Source: Acholeplasmataceae bacterium
GTDB taxonomy: Bacteria; Bacillota_I; Bacilli_A; Acholeplasmatales; Acholeplasmataceae
DNA length: 13,400 nt
NCBI GenBank assembly: GCA_030656435.1
Contig: JAUSOA010000268.1
Coordinates: 1 to 13,400, forward strand
Direction: 5' to 3'
The notes under the pieces: model-generated
What the model saw: only the letters and a program-made list of their open reading frames with translations
What the model was told of the DNA's origin: nothing
The model's database searches: none
Shown here: positions 5,937-13,240 of the stretch, piece after piece
How the letters are laid out: each line of letters starts with the position of its first letter
Position numbering within the stretch: the stretch's first letter is position 1
Program-made: the position numbers and the translations under genes

Positions 5937-5957
5937 CGTGAACCCCTAGGGGTCACC
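5937..5957 (+). repeat. Intergenic hairpin element, copy C
   Basis: The cleanest copy: GTGA (5938-5941), bulged A5942, CCC (5943-5945), loop CTAG, GGG (5950-5952), TCAC (5953-5956), followed by CATAATTAT. It stands 17 nt before a terminator of the TGAAACGCTC type, as copy A does. Confidence 0.65.
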
Positions 5958-5973
5958 ATAATTATATTGAAAC

Positions 5974-6003
5974 GCTCTTCTCACCCATGAGATGAGCTTT
6001 TTT
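5974..6003 (+). terminator. Rho-independent terminator, family copy C
   Basis: GCTCTTCTCA (5974-5983) and TGAGATGAGC (5988-5997) pair with one T-T mismatch around loop CCCA, then six Ts. Compared with copies A and D the right arm differs where the left arm is unchanged (A-T here, G-T wobbles there), so the fold is kept while the sequence drifts. It ends the fic transcript. Confidence 0.85.
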
Positions 6004-6224
6004 ATAGACATGTATTAGAGTTTTAAACTCAGAAACAAGCAATTTTTGATAATAATTCAGAATCTGATCGATTTTATACAATTAGGGTAAATCCATCAAA
6101 ACTTATGTGTGAATAAATAAAATTTGAACCTCTTATGAGACGTCTATAATAAGTTTCTGATTTCCAGTATAAAAGCTAACTTGTATTGATTTCAGTTATA
6201 TTTAAGGACTCTTATCTTTTTTAA

Positions 6225-6233
6225 TGATATAAT
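6225..6233 (+). promoter_or_regulatory. Extended -10 promoter of the helicase gene
   Basis: TGATATAAT, about 113 nt before the start codon. The resulting leader is long for this window, which could allow temperature or translational control, but no defined structure was found in it. Confidence 0.5.
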
Positions 6234-6346
6234 CAATGGGTCACTTATTCATTGAATGAAAAGCAAGTTTTTTCAAGCTTTCAAAAGGATGCGATATTAA
6301 TTTGTTAAATCAATCCCAATGGATTAGACCGAAAAGAGGCAACGAA

Positions 6347-7831
6347 ATGTCGAATTCATTTCAAAACTTTAACTTAGACCCCAATTTAATTAAATCACTT
6401 GATGTACTTAATTATATTGTTCCCACACCGATTCAATCACGCGTTATACCTGCTTTATTGAACCATAGAGACCTAGTTATTAAATCTAAGACCGGAAGTG
6501 GGAAAACTGCCGCTTTTTCAATACCCATTATTCAAAATATCAAATGGGATAAAAGAGAACCCCAAGTTTTAGTTTTGACACCGACTAGAGAATTAGCGAT
6601 TCAAGTTAAGGAAGATATGTTTAACATTGGAAGATTTTCAAGAATCAAAGTTGAAGCTGTTTATGGTAAATCTTCATTTGAAAACCAAGCAAAGCAACTC
6701 AAACAAAGAACACATGTCATTATTTCTACACCAGGAAGATTAATTGATCACGTAGAAAATAAAACCGTTGATTTAAGCCATATATCAACCTTAGTTATCG
6801 ATGAAGCAGATGAACTATTACGGATGGGGTTTATTGATGAAGTAGAGAGAATTATTCATTTTTTGCCTCTAAAGAGATTAACAGTTCTTCTTTCAGCAAC
6901 GATGCCAACAGATATAGAAAAATTAGCTAATCTATATATGAACACCCCTGAGCTCATCGTTATCGAAGATGACGAATTAACAGAAAATAAACTCATACAA
7001 TACTATTATGAAGTAGAACAAAAAGATAAATTGAAACTCATAGATGATGTTTTAATTATCCAAAATCCCGAGAGCGCAATTATTTTTTGCAATACTAAAC
7101 AAGGTGTAGATGAAGTATGCAAAATGATAGATGAGAAAGAATACTTAGTTAATAAAATACATGGTGACATGGAGCAAAAAGATAGATTGAAAGTCATGAA
7201 TGATTTCAAGCATGGCCTGTTTAGATATTTGGTTGCCACAGATGTTGCAGCAAGGGGTTTAGATATAGACTCTGTCTCGCTTATTGTGAATTATGATTTA
7301 CCTTATCACGCAGAAAGTTATGTGCATCGAATTGGAAGAAGCGCTAGAGCTGGAAAAGAAGGTCTCGCAATATCTTTTGTTTCTAATAGGGAATCAAGTT
7401 ATTTAGACCAAATTAATGCCTATACCAATCAAGACATCATTATGCTTGAAAGACCAACTAAAGAAGTTGTCAATCAAGCTTTTGAAGTGTTTCAAGATAG
7501 ACAAACAACTGATTTAGTAATTAAGATGGGTAAGGGTTTTGATTTTAAAGAAGAAATCATGAAGCTTCATATTAATGCAGGAAAAAAGACTAAAATGAGA
7601 GCATCAGATATTGTGGGTACAATTTGTGCGATTCCTGGATTGACTGCAAAAGATATTGGAGTCATCACACTATTGGATATATCAACATTCGTTGAAATAC
7701 TAAATAAAAAAGGCGAGCTAGTTTTTGAAACGCTTCAGACAATGCCTATCAAAGGCCGCTTGCGTGTTGTGAGTAAAGCAAATAAAACAGAATATGAACT
7801 AGCATATGAAGCAAATAAAAATTTGGAATAA
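6347..7831 (+). CDS. dbpA: DEAD-box ATP-dependent RNA helicase, DbpA/YxiN type
   Basis: A 494-residue rRNA helicase. ATG 6347 is preferred over the upstream TTG 6302 because AGAGG (6335-6339) lies 7 nt before it and the protein then begins, as in the family, 20-odd residues before the Q motif. Motifs in order: PTPIQ (26-30), SKTGSGKT (47-54), PTRELA (79-84), TPGR (128-131), DEAD (152-155), SAT (183-185), IIFCNT (245-250), HGD (272-274), ATDVAARGLDI (297-307), HRIGRSAR (327-334). Residues about 400-478 ('KMRASDIVGTICAIPGLTAKDIG' in part) are the DbpA RNA-binding RRM, which in DbpA/YxiN binds hairpin 92 of 23S rRNA during large-subunit assembly. Complete; single-gene unit with its own terminator. 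Confidence 0.95.
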   Translation: MSNSFQNFNLDPNLIKSLDVLNYIVPTPIQSRVIPALLNHRDLVIKSKTGSGKTAAFSIPIIQNIKWDKREPQVLVLTPTRELAIQVKEDMFNIGRFSRIKVEAVYGKSSFENQAKQLKQRTHVIISTPGRLIDHVENKTVDLSHISTLVIDEADELLRMGFIDEVERIIHFLPLKRLTVLLSATMPTDIEKLANLYMNTPELIVIEDDELTENKLIQYYYEVEQKDKLKLIDDVLIIQNPESAIIFCNTKQGVDEVCKMIDEKEYLVNKIHGDMEQKDRLKVMNDFKHGLFRYLVATDVAARGLDIDSVSLIVNYDLPYHAESYVHRIGRSARAGKEGLAISFVSNRESSYLDQINAYTNQDIIMLERPTKEVVNQAFEVFQDRQTTDLVIKMGKGFDFKEEIMKLHINAGKKTKMRASDIVGTICAIPGLTAKDIGVITLLDISTFVEILNKKGELVFETLQTMPIKGRLRVVSKANKTEYELAYEANKNLE

Positions 7832-7860
7832 CTGAGATTAAATAGTGTAATATTTGATAT

Positions 7861-7889
7861 GCTCACCCTTAAATGAGGTGAGCTTTTTT
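7861..7889 (+). terminator. Terminator of the helicase gene
   Basis: A perfect 7-bp stem GCTCACC (7861-7867) / GGTGAGC (7877-7883) followed by six Ts, 30 nt after the stop codon. Confidence 0.9.
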
Positions 7890-8008
7890 ACTGATAGTCA
7901 AAATAGATTGATAAGAAAATTAAACATTAGATCGTGATTCCATATACAAAGAAGACTAAACGATATAATAACCATGACAAGATAAGATTTTCATATCAAC
8001 CTCTTCAA

Positions 8009-8017
8009 TGGTATAAT
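8009..8017 (+). promoter_or_regulatory. Extended -10 promoter of the 104-residue gene
   Basis: TGGTATAAT, a full extended -10 box, about 75 nt before the start codon. The -35 region (TTTCAT, 7989-7994) is weak. Confidence 0.55.
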
Positions 8018-8092
8018 TTGTTTGACTATATAGGGTAAGACTATCGGTTTGAATAAACTTAATCTAAAAAATAATGAAATACGAGGAATATT

Positions 8093-8407
8093 ATGGAACG
8101 CGAAGAAATGTTTATGCAATGGTTACAGAAATGGCAACCTAAAAATGCAAGTGTTAATTTTAATGTAAACTTGTGGGCAGAAAGTACTCTGCTTGCTTAT
8201 ACGAGTGTATTAAAAAATGTTGTTTATGATTTGAAAATTGATAATCAAAATGTAAAAAAAAATTTACTTGAATATGATAATGTTAGAGAATATTTGATTG
8301 CATATGGTGAAATCATAAACCATAAGAGCTTTAAAAGTTTGCAGTATTTTCCTACCGCAAAAAAATCTTTAAAAAGATATCTTGATTTTCTTGGTGGATT
8401 AAAGTAA
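8093..8407 (+). CDS. Free-standing small helical domain protein
   Basis: A 104-residue, all-alpha protein with GAGG (8083-8086) 6 nt before its ATG. The pattern of 'MFMQWLQKW' (6-14), 'STLLAYTSVLKNVVYDL' (31-47), 'VREYLIAYGEI' (64-74) and the ending 'FPTAKKSLKRYLDFLGG' (86-102) recalls the SAM-like N-terminal domain of tyrosine recombinases and the similar domain at the N-terminus of several restriction-associated proteins (such as McrB-type or HNH proteins), which end in 'Y..ALKKYL.FL'. Here it is not attached to any catalytic domain; the stop TAA is followed by non-coding DNA. It may be a stand-alone DNA-binding protein or the remnant of a longer one. This is a pattern-level inference only. 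Confidence 0.55.
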   Translation: MEREEMFMQWLQKWQPKNASVNFNVNLWAESTLLAYTSVLKNVVYDLKIDNQNVKKNLLEYDNVREYLIAYGEIINHKSFKSLQYFPTAKKSLKRYLDFLGGLK

Positions 8408-8447
8408 ATAGCGATGAGAAATATTGTCCATTCATTTTACTCATATA

Positions 8448-8475
8448 TTTAATAAACAAAGGTAAATTTATTAAA
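8448..8475. repeat. 9-bp inverted repeat after the 104-residue gene
   Basis: TTTAATAAA (8448-8456) and TTTATTAAA (8467-8475) with 10 bp between them. The pairing is AT only and there is no T-run after it, so it is at best a weak terminator or a protein site. Confidence 0.25.
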
Positions 8476-8564
8476 AAATAGCGAATTATATAGTAATTTA
8501 TGTGGTGTAATGGCTATATTGTCCTTATTGTGCATAAATATTAGGGTTTTAAGCAAAAAAAGTG

Positions 8565-8596
8565 TATACTTATATATGGTTGAGTCAGCAATGACT
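8565..8596 (+). promoter_or_regulatory. csp promoter and GCAA-capped leader hairpin
   Basis: TATACT (8565-8570) is the best -10 box. It would start a leader of about 50 nt that opens with AGTCA (8583-8587), the GNRA loop GCAA, and TGACT (8592-8596). A short, weak stem in a cold-shock leader could change with temperature and affect translation. Confidence 0.4.
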
Positions 8597-8628
8597 AATG
8601 ATCATAATAAAAAAAAGGAGTAATCGAC

Positions 8629-8826
8629 ATGACAGGAACAGTAAAATGGTTTAATTCTGACAAGGGATATGGATTTATCTCTACAGAAGAAGGCAAAGAT
8701 GTATTCGTACATTTTAGCGCAATTCAAACTGATGGATACAAGTCACTTGAAGAAGGAAGTAAAGTTGAATTTGACGTTGTAAATAGCGATCGCGGCGAAA
8801 CAGCAGCAAACGTTATTAAACTATAA
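8629..8826 (+). CDS. cspA: CspA-family cold-shock protein
   Basis: A 65-residue cold-shock domain protein of standard length. RNP1 is KGYGFIS (12-18) and RNP2 is VFVHF (25-29), with W8, F16 and F26-H28-F29 forming the aromatic surface that stacks on single-stranded RNA or DNA. It would act as an RNA chaperone in the cytoplasm. AAGGAG (8615-8620) lies 8 nt before the ATG, a strong site consistent with high expression. GC content is higher near the 3' end (GATCGCGGCGAA), as often in highly expressed genes. It lies near a DEAD-box helicase, a functionally related RNA remodeller, though in its own transcript. Confidence 0.95.
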   Translation: MTGTVKWFNSDKGYGFISTEEGKDVFVHFSAIQTDGYKSLEEGSKVEFDVVNSDRGETAANVIKL

Positions 8827-8870
8827 TTTTCAATTAGTCTATAGATAAGATTATTAAAAAGTAAAGTTGT

Positions 8871-8899
8871 AATGCACCTATTTATGAATAGGTATCATT
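8871..8899 (+). terminator. Hairpin in the csp 3' region
   Basis: ACCTATT (8876-8882), loop TATG, AATAGGT (8887-8893) is a perfect 7-bp stem, extended by AATG (8871-8874) / CATT (8896-8899) across an internal loop. It lacks a T-run and probably shields the 3' end of the csp mRNA rather than ending it. Confidence 0.45.
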
Positions 8900-8938
8900 T
8901 GTCTCTCAGTAATTTGAATATCTATAAAAACATGAAAC

Positions 8939-8967
8939 GCTCTTCTCACTTGTGGGAAGGGCTTTTT
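8939..8967 (+). terminator. Rho-independent terminator, family copy D (csp)
   Basis: GCTCTTCTCAC (8939-8949) / GTGGGAAGGGC (8952-8962) pair over 11 positions and are followed by five Ts. The 17-nt left part TGAAACGCTCTTCTCAC is identical to copies A and C, but the GTGAACC hairpin element is absent upstream. Confidence 0.85.
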
Positions 8968-9039
8968 ATATATTCATAAGCAAAAATGTTTTATTCATAA
9001 GTATCGTAAAAAATCACGACTTATCTCGGATGACTTGTG

Positions 9040-9048
9040 TGATATAAT
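9040..9048 (+). promoter_or_regulatory. Extended -10 promoter of the small membrane protein / luxEC unit
   Basis: TGATATAAT, 60 nt before the first gene. TTATCT (9021-9026) is a poor -35. No terminator is seen between here and 11913, so it may drive all three genes. Confidence 0.55.
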
Positions 9049-9107
9049 TGAAGAAAACTGTTATATTTTTAATCGATACGACATACTTTTACGAGGGGGT
9101 TTAAATA

Positions 9108-9329
9108 ATGAAAAAATTGTTTTTTGGATTTGCTTTAATGATATCAGGAACAATCATTATTGCAGGTGCACTAATCGCAGGTGGAACTTGGGCTGCAGAT
9201 CGTATACATTATGATATTTTAGATTCAGCAGTCAGCAATGGATTTGTTATCGTAGGTTCAATTATATTTTTAATAGGGCTCGTAGCATCAGGGATAGAAA
9301 CATATAAAAAAGAGAAATTATACAAGTAA
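9108..9329 (+). CDS. Small two-helix membrane protein
   Basis: A 73-residue protein with hydrophobic helices at about 4-28 and 45-65, a short acidic loop between them ('DRIHYDILDSA'), and lysines at both ends (MKK..., KKEKLYK), so both termini should be cytoplasmic. The glycine-rich first helix ('ISGTIIIAGALIAGG') could pack against another helix. GAGGGGG (9093-9099) is a strong ribosome binding site 8 nt before the ATG. Family not recognised. It precedes the LuxE/LuxC pair by about 110 nt without a visible terminator, so it may be co-transcribed and could link the soluble enzymes to the membrane; this is inference only. Confidence 0.65.
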   Translation: MKKLFFGFALMISGTIIIAGALIAGGTWAADRIHYDILDSAVSNGFVIVGSIIFLIGLVASGIETYKKEKLYK

Positions 9330-9441
9330 TACGAAATATTAAACGCAACATTAGGTTATATGTTTATATCACCATAAGAGTTCATAGAAAAATAAGAACA
9401 TCAATAGTCAAAAAAACAGCTATTCGCATATGGGGGCGACT

Positions 9442-10563
9442 ATGAGACGAAGATATGTAAGAAAATTGTTCAATACAAAAAAACCATATGATTTAAATCA
9501 ATCAGATGGATTATTTTGTCATGCGATGAGAGAGAATGCTTTGTACCACTATAATCACTGTAAGGATTATAAACGTATTCTAGATGAAGCACAATTCAAT
9601 CCTTTAAACATAAAAACAATGGATGACCTAATTGATTTACCATTCATTCCAACACTTTATTTTAAGCACCATGAGTTATTTTCTAAAGCATTATGGAAAA
9701 TGCCTATTAAAGCAACCTCCTCAGGCACATCTTCAGGATTCAAAAGTAAAGTTGCTCTAAGTATTGGTGATTTATGGCGTGGATTTAAGATGATTAAAAG
9801 AATCTTTTCTTATCATAAGCTTTGGTCAATTCGACCGGTGACATATCTAATCTTTGGTTATCAACCAACTAAACATAGTAGTGCAGGTATTATGAAAACA
9901 GCATATGGATTCACTTATGTTGCTCCTGCAAAAAAACGTGTTTATGCAATTCGTTGGTCAAAAGAAAAAGGTTATCAAGTCGATTTAGAATATATGAAAC
10001 AAGAGTTTATCAAAGCAGCTAAAAAAAGAACACCAATTCGTACCATAGGATTTCCAGCATACACTTATTTCTTGTTGAAAGAGATGGAAGCTGAGGGTAT
10101 TCAGTTAAAAATGCCTAAAGGATCAATTGTTACAGTTGGTGGAGGTTGGAAACAGTTTTATGCTGAGAAAGTTGATAAACAAGAGTTTTATAGACTTGTT
10201 AATGATGTATTAGGGATTGAAGAAAAGAACTGTGTTGAATTCTTCGGTGCGGTTGAACATCCAGTCTTATATACAGATTGTGATCAACATCATTTTCATG
10301 TACCAGCATATGCCAGAGTTATTATAAGAAATCCCGACAATTTCAAACCAGTGAAAAACGGACAAATAGGTTTAATTAATCTATTAACACCAATGGTTGA
10401 AGGAACTCCGTTACTTTCGGTGATGACTGATGACCTAGGCATCTTGCATGATGAAAATTGTGATTGTGGTGCAACTTCGCCGTGGATTGAAATTATTGGA
10501 CGTGTAGGTATAAAAGATATTACGACTTGCGCACAAGGTGCAGAAGAACTACTAAAAAATTGA
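9442..10563 (+). CDS. luxE: LuxE-like acyl-protein synthetase
   Basis: A 373-residue LuxE/PaaK-type adenylating enzyme, the usual length of LuxE. ATG 9442 is chosen because the run GGGGG (9432-9436) then serves as ribosome binding site; ATG 9430 lies in front of that run and has none. The phosphate loop is 'ATSSGTSSGFKSK' (91-103). 'TVGGGWK' (231-237) and 'EFFGAVEHPVLY' (266-277) match the adenylate-binding region, and a C-x-C (340-342) precedes 'GRVGIKDI'. C363 near the C-terminus fits the position of the cysteine acylated in LuxE (Cys364 in Vibrio harveyi). The reaction is ATP + fatty acid to acyl-AMP, then to acyl-Cys, which is passed to LuxC. The luxC-type gene follows after 9 nt; the stop is TGA. 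Confidence 0.88.
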   Translation: MRRRYVRKLFNTKKPYDLNQSDGLFCHAMRENALYHYNHCKDYKRILDEAQFNPLNIKTMDDLIDLPFIPTLYFKHHELFSKALWKMPIKATSSGTSSGFKSKVALSIGDLWRGFKMIKRIFSYHKLWSIRPVTYLIFGYQPTKHSSAGIMKTAYGFTYVAPAKKRVYAIRWSKEKGYQVDLEYMKQEFIKAAKKRTPIRTIGFPAYTYFLLKEMEAEGIQLKMPKGSIVTVGGGWKQFYAEKVDKQEFYRLVNDVLGIEEKNCVEFFGAVEHPVLYTDCDQHHFHVPAYARVIIRNPDNFKPVKNGQIGLINLLTPMVEGTPLLSVMTDDLGILHDENCDCGATSPWIEIIGRVGIKDITTCAQGAEELLKN

Positions 10564-10572
10564 GGTGTTTTT

Positions 10573-11844
10573 ATGATTTTATATAAGGGTGAAATTTTAG
10601 AGAATCATAAGCAAAAAGAAAAATTAGACTCATTGAGACTAGATTGTTATAAGATATTACAAGAAGAGGAACCATTAAATATTGATGATGTCATTATAGC
10701 CTGTGACAAACTAGCTCAAAAAGTAAAAAAAGGTTCTTTTGATGAACTCATTTCGCCTTTACTTGAAGAGTTTGACATACCCTATGAATATTTTATGAAT
10801 CATATTCCGATGTTCGAAAAGGAATCTCTTTACAAAAAAGTTGAAATTGAATTGGGTAAAGATTATAGATCACTAGAAAATCTAGATGAATTCAATAGAA
10901 GAGAAATTCGTCCACTTGGGATATTGTTTCATATTGCTGCAGGAAACGTAGATGTACTACCTGCATATTCAGTAATTGAAGGATTGCTGTCGGGCAATAT
11001 AAATATTTTAAAACTTCCGTCAGGAGATAAAGGTGTTTCAGTTAAATTGTTGTCAGAATTGATCTTAATAGAACCGAAACTAAAATCATACATCTTTGTC
11101 TTTGATGTACCATCAACTGAATTAGAAACCTTAAAGATATTTGCAGATATTGCAGATGCTATTATTGTTTGGGGCGGAGATGTTGCAGTCAAAGCTGCAA
11201 GATCAATGGCATCTGTAACAACAAAAATCATTGAGTGGGGACATAAATTATCATTTGGATATGCAACACTTGATGCAAGTGATGATGATTTAAGAGGTAT
11301 TGCACACCATATGGCAATGACAAATCAGGTTTTATGTTCATCAGCTCAAGGCATTTTTGTTGATACCAATTCAAGAGTAGAACTCGATCAATTCGCTGAT
11401 AGATTTTTTAGTATCTTTGTTGAAGTCAATAAAGAACATAAACCCATACCATTTGGGATGAAGAGTAAGAATGCGCTAGAATTATACAACGATAAATTGG
11501 AGCAGCATTTAACAAATAAAAAGATTTGGCAAAAAGATGGAATTAGTGTAATGACTTCAGACGATTCAAATCTCGAGTTATCTATGCTATTTAGAAGTAT
11601 TTGGATAAAAATGCTACCTATAGAAGAGATAATTAATCGCTTAAAGCCACACAAGAACCACTTACAAACTGTTGGATTGATGACATCTAGTCAAGACTAT
11701 CAATCCTATGCGCAGATACTAACAAGTGCAGGTACAACTAGAATTGCTAAAGGCATTCACATGTCAAGAATGATGACTGGTGAAAGTCATGATGGAAGTT
11801 TTCCATTACGACTTTACACAAAGGTTGTTGAAATAGAATTTTAA
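10573..11844 (+). CDS. luxC: LuxC-like acyl-CoA / acyl-protein reductase
   Basis: A 423-residue NADPH-dependent fatty acyl reductase of the LuxC family (aldehyde dehydrogenase superfold). 'RPLGILFHIAAGNVDVLPAY' (113-132) and 'GNINILKLPSGD' (141-152) form the nucleotide-binding part; 'NQVLCSSAQGIFV' (251-263) holds the nucleophile C255 in the family's CSSxQ context; 'HDGSFPLRLYTKVVE' (406-420) is the conserved C-terminus. It would take acyl groups from acyl-CoA or from the cysteine of the LuxE-like partner and reduce them to fatty aldehyde. GAGGTG (10562-10567), overlapping the end of the luxE stop, is 5 nt before ATG. The length is shorter than Vibrio LuxC (about 480). It is followed by a terminator. 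Confidence 0.9.
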   Translation: MILYKGEILENHKQKEKLDSLRLDCYKILQEEEPLNIDDVIIACDKLAQKVKKGSFDELISPLLEEFDIPYEYFMNHIPMFEKESLYKKVEIELGKDYRSLENLDEFNRREIRPLGILFHIAAGNVDVLPAYSVIEGLLSGNINILKLPSGDKGVSVKLLSELILIEPKLKSYIFVFDVPSTELETLKIFADIADAIIVWGGDVAVKAARSMASVTTKIIEWGHKLSFGYATLDASDDDLRGIAHHMAMTNQVLCSSAQGIFVDTNSRVELDQFADRFFSIFVEVNKEHKPIPFGMKSKNALELYNDKLEQHLTNKKIWQKDGISVMTSDDSNLELSMLFRSIWIKMLPIEEIINRLKPHKNHLQTVGLMTSSQDYQSYAQILTSAGTTRIAKGIHMSRMMTGESHDGSFPLRLYTKVVEIEF

Positions 11845-11912
11845 ATTTCATAGGTTGATTCTCTGACATCACACATGATAAAGGCCTTATGGATATAAGT
11901 ATTGATAAACTA

Positions 11913-11945
11913 ATCAAAAAGTGGACTCTGAGTCCATTTTTTGAT
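11913..11945 (+). terminator. Terminator of the luxEC unit, bidirectional in form
   Basis: ATCAAAAA-G-TGGACT (11913-11927), loop CTG, AGTCCA-T-TTTTT-GAT (11931-11945) pairs throughout, with one G-T wobble. The A-run on one side and the T-run on the other make it usable from either strand. It lies 68 nt after the luxC stop. Confidence 0.85.
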
Positions 11946-11990
11946 ATATATATTCAATTATTATATATTTGATTTAAGGGTAATCACACA

Positions 11991-12021
11991 AAAAAATGCT
12001 CTATCAATATTCGATAGAACA
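11991..12021 (-). terminator. Terminator of the minus-strand surface protein gene
   Basis: Read on the minus strand: TGTTCTATC, a 7-nt loop, GATAGAGCA (one G-T wobble), then a run of six Ts. It is about 10 nt beyond the TAA stop (12032-12034) of the surface protein gene. Confidence 0.85.
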
Positions 12022-12031
12022 CTCTTAAGTA

Positions 12032-13240
12032 TTAGCTTATTGGTTCATAAAGATTTGTTGTTAAATTATAAGCCCATAGACTAGATGATGTAATATTGAT
12101 GAAATGTGTTGTCCAATAGTTTGCGTCTAGTTCTGATCTCAAATCCTTATAAGTTGTTGCATAATCAGGATTTTGTCCTCTCATATTATTATATAAGATA
12201 TCACTATTAACATCAACTTGAGGATCTCCAACTGTGTAATATGTTATTTGAGCAGATCGTACATTTGTTATGTTTAAATCTGTATCATTTGCTTTTAGAA
12301 CACCTGCATAAGGAAGATCCAGAGGAGCATATGCCTTTAAGTATCCGGTAAACAATAAATCGATAACATCTACAGTTCCACCATTTCTATTTCTACCAAC
12401 AACACCACCGGAACCTCTATCTGTATTTCCAGGATTTTGAATTATAATATCTGCAAATATCACAATTCGTGATAATGTCATATTTAAATATCTTGAGTAC
12501 CCAATAATGCCTCCTACATTGGCATTTTCCGCTTGAATCAATCCATTGACGTAAACATCACTGATGATAAAAGTATAACTTTGATTAAAACCTATTAAGC
12601 CGCCTGCTCCTAAAACAGAATTATTCGCTGTTGTAGTTATGTTTGTCTGATCCACTTTGATGTTTTCGATGGTTGCACTGCCACCGCTTTGACTCGCATA
12701 TCCAGCAAATCCACCAGATGATGAATTACTTTCAATCAAAGTATCGATAACTCTAACATTCGAAAATTCATGATTGCTACCCAATAATTTTCCAATCACA
12801 CCACCTGCACCAAGTGAAGTTCCAATGCCATATATTCTAACTGTGGTTTGATTTACCCGTATAGCATCAAAGATGAATGTTGAGTTTGAACGATTCACAC
12901 CAATCACACCACCAGCATTCGTGCTTTCTGTGCTTGTGACGGTTGCTTCTACTAATGCGTCATTTAGGGTTAATGTATAGCCACTTACTGTACCAACTAC
13001 ACCACCTGCTCCATATGTTGTACTCGATAGCGATGTTAAAATGTTTGTGTTCAATACTTCAAGGTTATTTAGAGTAAGTGTTCCAGACGTTTGACTCATA
13101 AAACCAATCACACCACCAGATGAGGATTGACTAGTGATTTGTGTATCATAAACATTAATGTTTGAAAATAAATGACCTATCCCATAAAGAACTCCTACAA
13201 GTCCACCCGCTCCAAGAGAAGTACCAATACCATTGATTTG
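12032..13240 (-). repeat. Internal super-repeats of 402 bp (134 codons) in the surface gene
   Basis: The codons for GIGTSLGAGG begin at 13231 and again at 12829 (minus strand). The DNA copies have diverged at many third positions while the protein pattern is kept. The last units toward 12300 are more degenerate. Confidence 0.7.

Larger units (their letters stand above)
5834..6346 (+). other. Long gene-free stretch between fic and the helicase
   Basis: It holds intergenic element C (5937-5957), the terminator 5974-6003, two candidate promoters (TTGAAC at 6124-6129 with TATAAT at 6145-6150; TGATATAAT at 6225-6233) and a near-palindrome TTAT-g-AGACGTCTATAA (6133-6149) that overlaps the first -10. 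No further coding frame or RNA gene is supported in 6004-6120. Confidence 0.5.

Noticed and set aside
1773..5957. Element A/B/C as a known riboswitch
   Set aside because: It lies after genes rather than before them and matches no aptamer core that I could recall (SAM, purine, preQ1, T-box, fluoride, ZTP).
6302..6346. Upstream TTG start of the helicase
   Set aside because: No ribosome binding site precedes it, the added 15 residues do not fit the family, and AGAGG sits properly before ATG 6347.
4721..10563. UGA read as tryptophan (Mycoplasma code)
   Set aside because: TGG encodes Trp in conserved positions, and TGA closes the ParE-like (4721-4723) and LuxE-like (10561-10563) genes at the expected ends.
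10929..11654. Minus-strand frames inside the luxC-type gene
   Set aside because: They mirror the coding frame of a clear LuxC family gene and have no start signals.
13109..13111. GTG as start of the surface protein
   Set aside because: The frame continues upstream without a stop to the window edge and with matching repeats, so the gene is truncated by the window.
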